The position numbers were made by a program, and so were the translations under genes. Source: Amorphochlora amoebiformis (lineage: Eukaryota > Cercozoa > Chlorarachniophyceae). From it: 64,000 nucleotides of DNA. Location of the stretch: positions 186,001 to 250,000 of the forward strand of contig BAAHQB010000250.1 of NCBI GenBank assembly GCA_054601695.1. The letters run 5' to 3'. Below, piece after piece: positions 59,021 through 64,000 of the stretch (its first letter is position 1; every line of letters starts with the position of its first letter). The notes below the pieces were generated by a model. The model made no database searches and was not told the origin of the DNA. It saw only the letters and a list, made by a program, of their open reading frames with translations.

Positions 59021-59068
<48 letters not shown>

Positions 59069-59735
59069 CATATATATATACATACATTTAGATATATTTA
59101 AAATTTATTCCTATGTATTAAATATTCCACAAATGCACCACCCCGCTCTCTCGACTACTCTTTTTCCCTCACTGAACCACCCAGCTCTCTCGACTATTCT
59201 CTTCTCTCTCCCTCACTTCTAGTCTCTCATCCTCGCACTCTATCAATCTCTTCGTGTCTCTCTTATACTTTCTATCTCTCTCTCCCTCTCCCTCTCCTCA
59301 TTCTCGTTCTCTTGTGTGAACATATGGATAGCATAATATATATATATATATATATATCTGCAAATGTACGCAATGTATACACACACATATTTATACACAT
59401 ATATATATATATATAATATATATAGATATATGTATATATGTACATATATATTCATATTTAAGTATATATAAACGTATATATATATATTATATATTTCATA
59501 TATTATATCATATATATATATATATATACATGTACATATATATATATATATATATACATATCATTACTCTGTCTGTCGAGACTGGTGGAAGCTAATGAGA
59601 GGAAAGGTAATGGCCGCCATGCAGAATACAGAAAACCAATAGGCTGTTTATTAAAAGTCAAGGTGGATGTACGCATATATATATATATATATATGTATAT
59701 ATCTATGTATATATACACACGTATATGTGTACAAA

Positions 59736-59781
<46 letters not shown>

Positions 59782-59998
59782 TATATATACATATACTCTA
59801 TTTCATTAATGTGTGAAGCTTTACTTACATGTGTTAAACTTGGCCCGAAAGTAGTTGAACACAAACAACATCGCGGTATACAGCTGCATAGTCACCTAAA
59901 CATTGCCAAAATCAGCTATATATATGTATATATATATATATATATAAATGTGCGTGTATGCATATATATTCTAAAAAAATGTTTGTATGTAAATCCAC

Positions 59999-60031
<33 letters not shown>

Positions 60032-60057
60032 CATTTATGTATATGTAAGAAGAACAT

Positions 60058-60098
<41 letters not shown>

Positions 60099-60481
60099 CT
60101 GTATATATATTATATAACACATAGAATATGTATATATATGTATATACATCCCGTTATAAATATACCCCAATTCTAAATTTACCTTTGCACAATTTCGAGT
60201 TGTCTTAACAAAATAATAGAAAATTAACAATCAAAATATACAGTGTGCACATAGCGGGGTGGAATTGTGTTGTTTATATGCATATTATTCACGTATTATA
60301 CATACTATGCACATGTGTATATGTACATGTTTTTAGTATACTTTTTATAAAGAGAATGAAATATCGTGATACTAAGGGTTGAGTTTCTTCGGTTTATATA
60401 TATATATATATATTTATACATACATATATATATATACATACATATATAAAAATATATATGTATATGTGTATATGGATATAC

Positions 60482-60533
<52 letters not shown>

Positions 60534-60941
60534 TTACCGCAAAGAAGAAGAGCCCTAGGAATACAGCGTCGAAACCCTATATATATATATATATATATAT
60601 GTTATTATACACATATACACATATATATATACACATATATGAACTCTAAAGTTTCGATTATGGTTCGGGTTCAGATCGAGTTCACAAGCGGAATCTAAAA
60701 TATATATATATATATAATTATACATATATATAATTATACTTATTTATATACATACATACATATAAATATATATATATATATGCGTATGTACAAATATACA
60801 GAAATGTACTTCTACATTTGGCCCTATGTACCGTGAGGATTAGCCAAGTCTGTGCAGAGAGAGCAGGCACCGCGAAGTATGTCATAACCGTCACCTGAAT
60901 ATATGTCAATAACTATTCGCATGTAGATATTATTCCAAATG

Positions 60942-60985
<44 letters not shown>

Positions 60986-62061
60986 AACACATACATATAC
61001 ATTATAAGTATATCATTGACGATACGAATGTATATTGATATGTTTTATATTTATTATATTGTTTCTCTTTGTTTTCTTTTTCCTTAGAGTTATTTCTCTC
61101 TCCTTTTTTCTTCGGTGTTATTTTATTTTTCTCTTTTGTTTTTCCCTTCTCTTATTCAGCTTGAATATTTCTCACTAGGTTATTAAGATTAAGGAAAGAA
61201 TATGATAAGGCTACAGAGGCATATATATATATATATATTCATTTGAAATTTACATGATTACATAATTTTATACGTATGTATAAAAAATAACACATATGGA
61301 AACCCGCAACATAGACTGAAGGGCGGGAGCATCGATGAGACGAAGCAGAAGACCTTAGGATTTATGTCGAAATCATTAGGAGTATTCATATCGTACTTGT
61401 CTGTTTCAGGTTTGGGAATACTTACAACAGAGTTTTGGAGGTTGTGGGAAAGAATTAGTGCAGGATAGTTTTTCGGGATATATTTTAAGTAGCATTATCT
61501 ATATATATATATATATAATTATTTATATATATATATATATATATGTATTTGTATATATAAATATATATTCATTATATAAACACGAACATATACAAATATT
61601 CCCATCGGTAAAACCTGGCGCAAGTAGAATCCAGAGCAAGAAAGAAGGCGCCCACAGGAAATATGCCAGATCCGACATGCCTATGATGAGAATCGGAGAA
61701 AGTTTTGAGCAGGTTAAGAGGATCAGGTATAGGTTAAGAGGATCAGATTGGTTATGCCCAAGCATAAGAGTTAGTGCTAATAGTTACCAGGCCAGTCAAG
61801 CCATTGTTCAAGGGTGAGAGCCGCAAGCATATTGCCTGAGGTTGGGGTCAGGGTTAGGATTATGGTTAGGGTTAGGATTATGGTTAGGGTTAGGATTATG
61901 GTTAGGGTTAGGGTTAGGGTTAGAGTTAGGGTTGTTTTAGGAATACCAAGGAGGGGGATTGTCATTCCTGGGGTTACTGAGCCTGGGATATTACAGATGT
62001 ATATATTATATATACATATGTATATCTTTGTGTATACATATACTCATGGCATACATATATA

Positions 62062-62100
<39 letters not shown>

Positions 62101-62405
62101 CCTGGCATACACAAATGATGTATAGAAATATGAATATGCAGCATACTAACATAAATATGATACATATATATATATATATATATATATACATACATATGTA
62201 TATACGTATGTATTGATATAAATTTACATATATATATATATATATATACATAATACACATAATATATATTATAAATAATATATATATATATATATAATAT
62301 ACATATATATATATTAAATATATATATACTTAACTATAATATCATATAATATATTACCACTAGATACAGGATGGATGAGAAGTCGGGTGAAAAGCCTGTG
62401 CGATA

Positions 62406-62444
<39 letters not shown>

Positions 62445-63041
62445 TTTGCTATCAGTTTGAGTTCAGTTATTTCTTGGGAGAATACATTGAATCTATATAT
62501 ATGTATATATGTGTGTGTGTGTAATTATATATATATATATATATATACATGTTTCTGCAGTATTAGTACACATGCTACAGCGCTAGGGTTACATTTGACA
62601 TATTTATGACACACACATGTGTATGTGTGTATATATGTCTGTGTGTATATTATATGTGTTCTTAGTGTGTTGTGTAACATAAATGTGTTATGTATGCAAT
62701 ATATACATATGTATGTATTTGTGTACAAACACACACACATACACACATACACACGCATATGTGTGTGTGTATGTGACGAAATATATATATATATATATAT
62801 ATACATCTTTATATATGTACATATGTCTATATAATATATTCATGCATCTTGATATATATATATATATATGTATATTATATATATATACATACATATATTA
62901 TATATATATATATGTGTATATGTGTATATATATATATATATGTATATGTGTATACATGTGTATGTACCATAGTGTGAGGGTTAAGTTCGACATACTCCCC
63001 AGCCAGAACAACGCGCGAGCGACATCGTCCTATATATATAT

Positions 63042-63083
<42 letters not shown>

Positions 63084-63688
63084 ATATATATATATAGGTA
63101 TATGAATATATATATATATATACATATATGTATATATATATATATATTTGTATATATATATGTATATATATAACTATGTACATATATACATATACAAAGC
63201 ACACATATCATGTCGACAAACAGAAGAAAAGAAAAAGGGGGAAATATAACTAGAAAAGAACACAACAATAGAGGAAGAGATAGGGAGAGAATGCTAGAAG
63301 AGCACAAAGAAGAGAAAAAGAGAGTGAAAAAGAGAGATAGTCAGATAGATGACCTCTTCGCGTTGCGCAAGGTAGCCGAATAGAAGGAAAGCAATGGGGA
63401 TACCCTAGGGATAGGAAGGGTTAGGGAGGGAATTCATTGGGGCCACACAGAATGTATCAGAGACTTCGTTAGGATTAGGGCTAGGGCTATAACATCAACC
63501 CTAACGTTAACCCTAATCCAACTAGGGTTGGGGTTTTGGTTGGGGTTAGGGTAGAGATGTTGGATAGGTTGTATTGTGCTATGTTGTATGCATATATATA
63601 TATATATATATATATTTACATATATATATACATATATATATATATACATATATATATTATTTGTAAATATATTTGTGTATGTTATATA

Positions 63689-63731
<43 letters not shown>

Positions 63732-63810
63732 GTATGTGTTTATGTATGTATAGTGTACCGCCAAGTAGTAACGGGTGTGCAAATTGTCGACCTCCTTGAG
63801 TACCCTGCAT

Positions 63811-63854
<44 letters not shown>

Positions 63855-63900
63855 ATGTATTGGATTATTGTATTATATTATGATTTTTCAAGTACGGAGT

Positions 63901-63940
<40 letters not shown>

Positions 63941-64000
63941 TATACATATATGTATGTATATGTTACCTGTTGAAGTTGAAAACCAGCTTGCAAACGTACA
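49033..64000 (-). CDS. SLAC1/TehA-type anion channel fused to a hemerythrin (HHE) domain (5' partial)
   Basis: About 36 phase-consistent exons, about 590 residues in the window; the start lies beyond 64000. Channel exons: 64000-63967, 63804-63759, 63404-63354, 63029-62968, 62395-62358, 61967-61947, 61835-61788, 61680-61615, 61400-61294, 60894-60832, 60576-60538, 59895-59829, 59643-59583, 59006-58970. Hemerythrin and tail: 58652-58613, 58391-58354, 58183-58127, 57617-57591, 57384-57349, 56581-56537, 56184-56119, 55173-55114, 54981-54972, 54489-54465, 53596-53482, 52997-52947, 52735-52693, 51742-51699, 51341-51285, 51131-51098, 50637-50593, 50489-50439, 50143-50119, 49861-49777, 49422-49366, 49053-49033. 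The channel part has repeated hydrophobic helices and the family-like blocks [18 protein letters not shown] and [10 protein letters not shown]...GFDAVFL. The HHE part has HDAFRT (helix A), EIHSYFED (B, HxxxE), EEEHKEL (C) and EHMRGEED (D, HxxxE), the expected di-iron ligand order, with about 85 residues inserted between C and D. Confidence 0.82.
51464..52135. repeat. Tandem copies of a hemerythrin exon
   Basis: The functional exon 51742-51699 ([14 protein letters not shown]) has a close copy at 51911-51950 ([13 protein letters not shown], acceptor kept, donor replaced by TATATA). A decayed copy lies at about 51464-51512 and a fragment at about 52117-52134. The spacing is about 200-230 bp and every copy is bounded by (TA)n. 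Confidence 0.8.
52222..52655. repeat. GA-rich minisatellite with GGGAACA spacers
   Basis: (GA)n interrupted by GGGAACAGA at about 18-22 bp spacing (52400-52560). The Arg/Glu-rich plus frame and Ser/Leu/Pro minus frame over it are repeat translations. Confidence 0.95.
53308..53518. repeat. Partial duplication of exon 53596-53482
   Basis: TAGATAGAGAGGCTC and its neighbourhood (53477-53518) recur at 53308-53350 as AAATAGAGAGGCTC. The copy still encodes a related [14 protein letters not shown] peptide versus [10 protein letters not shown] in the true exon. Confidence 0.7.
53610..53673. repeat. Poly(T) tract
   Basis: T15-AA-T14-like runs with single interruptions, directly upstream (in transcript sense) of exon 53596-53482; poly(A) in the pre-mRNA. 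Confidence 0.9.
55499..56070. repeat. GA-rich satellite with an internal 210-bp tandem duplication
   Basis: (GAGAGAGAGAGG)n. The header CACACGCAAAAAGAGAA occurs at about 55501 and again at about 55711, each followed by the same GAGGAGAGAG pattern. The tract lies in the intron between exons 56184-56119 and 55173-55114. Confidence 0.93.
56358..56530. repeat. (CT)n microsatellite
   Basis: CTCTCTCT with CTGTCTCTCTT interruptions, in the intron between exons 56581-56537 and 56184-56119. It has the opposite strand polarity to the 55.5-56.1 kb GA tract in the same intron. Confidence 0.95.
56785..57384. repeat. Decayed copies of the hemerythrin helix-B exon end
   Basis: The 3' end and donor of exon 57384-57349 (plus strand ACCTCCACAAGACTTAGAAG) recur as ACCTCCACAAGCCTTAAGA (56963), ACCTCCACTAGACTCAC (56791) and GCCTCCGAATACTTCCG (57128), each separated by (TA)n. 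Confidence 0.65.
58571..58604. repeat. TTAGGG array
   Basis: Four to five GGGTTA hexamers immediately beside the donor of exon 58652-58613. Degenerate TTAGGG sequence continues to about 58800. Confidence 0.9.
61846..61937. repeat. 18-bp TTAGGG-derived minisatellite
   Basis: About three copies of GGTTAGGGTTAGGATTAT followed by plain hexamers, in the 112-bp intron between exons 61967-61947 and 61835-61788. Confidence 0.9.

Noticed and set aside
60538-60894. Alternative frame through the channel exons giving a Cys-rich soluble protein (CDGYDILRG...)
   Set aside because: It needs poor donors and meets a stop in the exon at 59829; the hydrophobic frame fits SLAC1 spacing and consensus donors.

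Overview
This window looks like nuclear DNA of a flagellated, intron-rich protist (alveolate or stramenopile grade; I cannot name the genus). Roughly 9.5 kb of the 64 kb is coding, cut into about 130 very short exons (10 to about 250 nt). The introns are filled with (TA)n and (TATG)n microsatellites, with smaller amounts of GA/CT tracts and telomere-like TTAGGG arrays. Most open frames of 60-200 codons rich in Tyr/Ile/His/Thr/Cys are only read-through of (TA)n, (TATG)n or (CA)n and are not genes. Genes were rebuilt by hand by chaining GT...AG exons whose phases match and whose products match known families.

Layout, left to right. (1) Plus strand, 53-15200: a long coiled-coil protein, best matched by memory to the ciliary protein CCDC180; it is either one gene or two adjacent genes split near 9.5-9.8 kb. 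(2) Minus strand, 24995-17306: a complete CstF64/CSTF2-type cleavage-stimulation factor (RRM, hinge, Gly/Arg-rich linker, C-terminal helical domain). (3) Plus strand, 25231-30761: a complete organellar ribosome recycling factor, divergent from CSTF2 with only 235 bp between start codons. (4) Minus strand, about 45529-32072: a fusion of a PLAC8 cysteine-rich domain with a PrsW-type intramembrane protease that carries all three catalytic motifs (EExxK, FxxxE, HxxxD). (5) Minus strand, from beyond 64000 to 49033: a SLAC1/TehA-type anion channel fused to a hemerythrin (HHE) domain.

Between genes lie AT-poorer islands unusually rich in CTAG (about 16.7-17.3 kb, 30.8-32.1 kb, 48.36-48.86 kb). Two sit between convergent 3' ends and the third lies just beyond a 3' end. 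From 28 to 41 kb, introns carry TTAGGG arrays linked to a dispersed repeat (at least six copies). Exon fragments are repeatedly duplicated into neighbouring introns, each copy bounded by (TA)n.

The genes do not form one pathway. Candidate functions are cilia (CCDC180-like), mRNA 3'-end formation (CSTF2), mitochondrial or plastid translation (RRF), membrane proteolysis (PLAC8-PrsW) and anion transport with possible O2/Fe/NO sensing (SLAC1-hemerythrin). Family names come from recognition of motifs, not from a database search.
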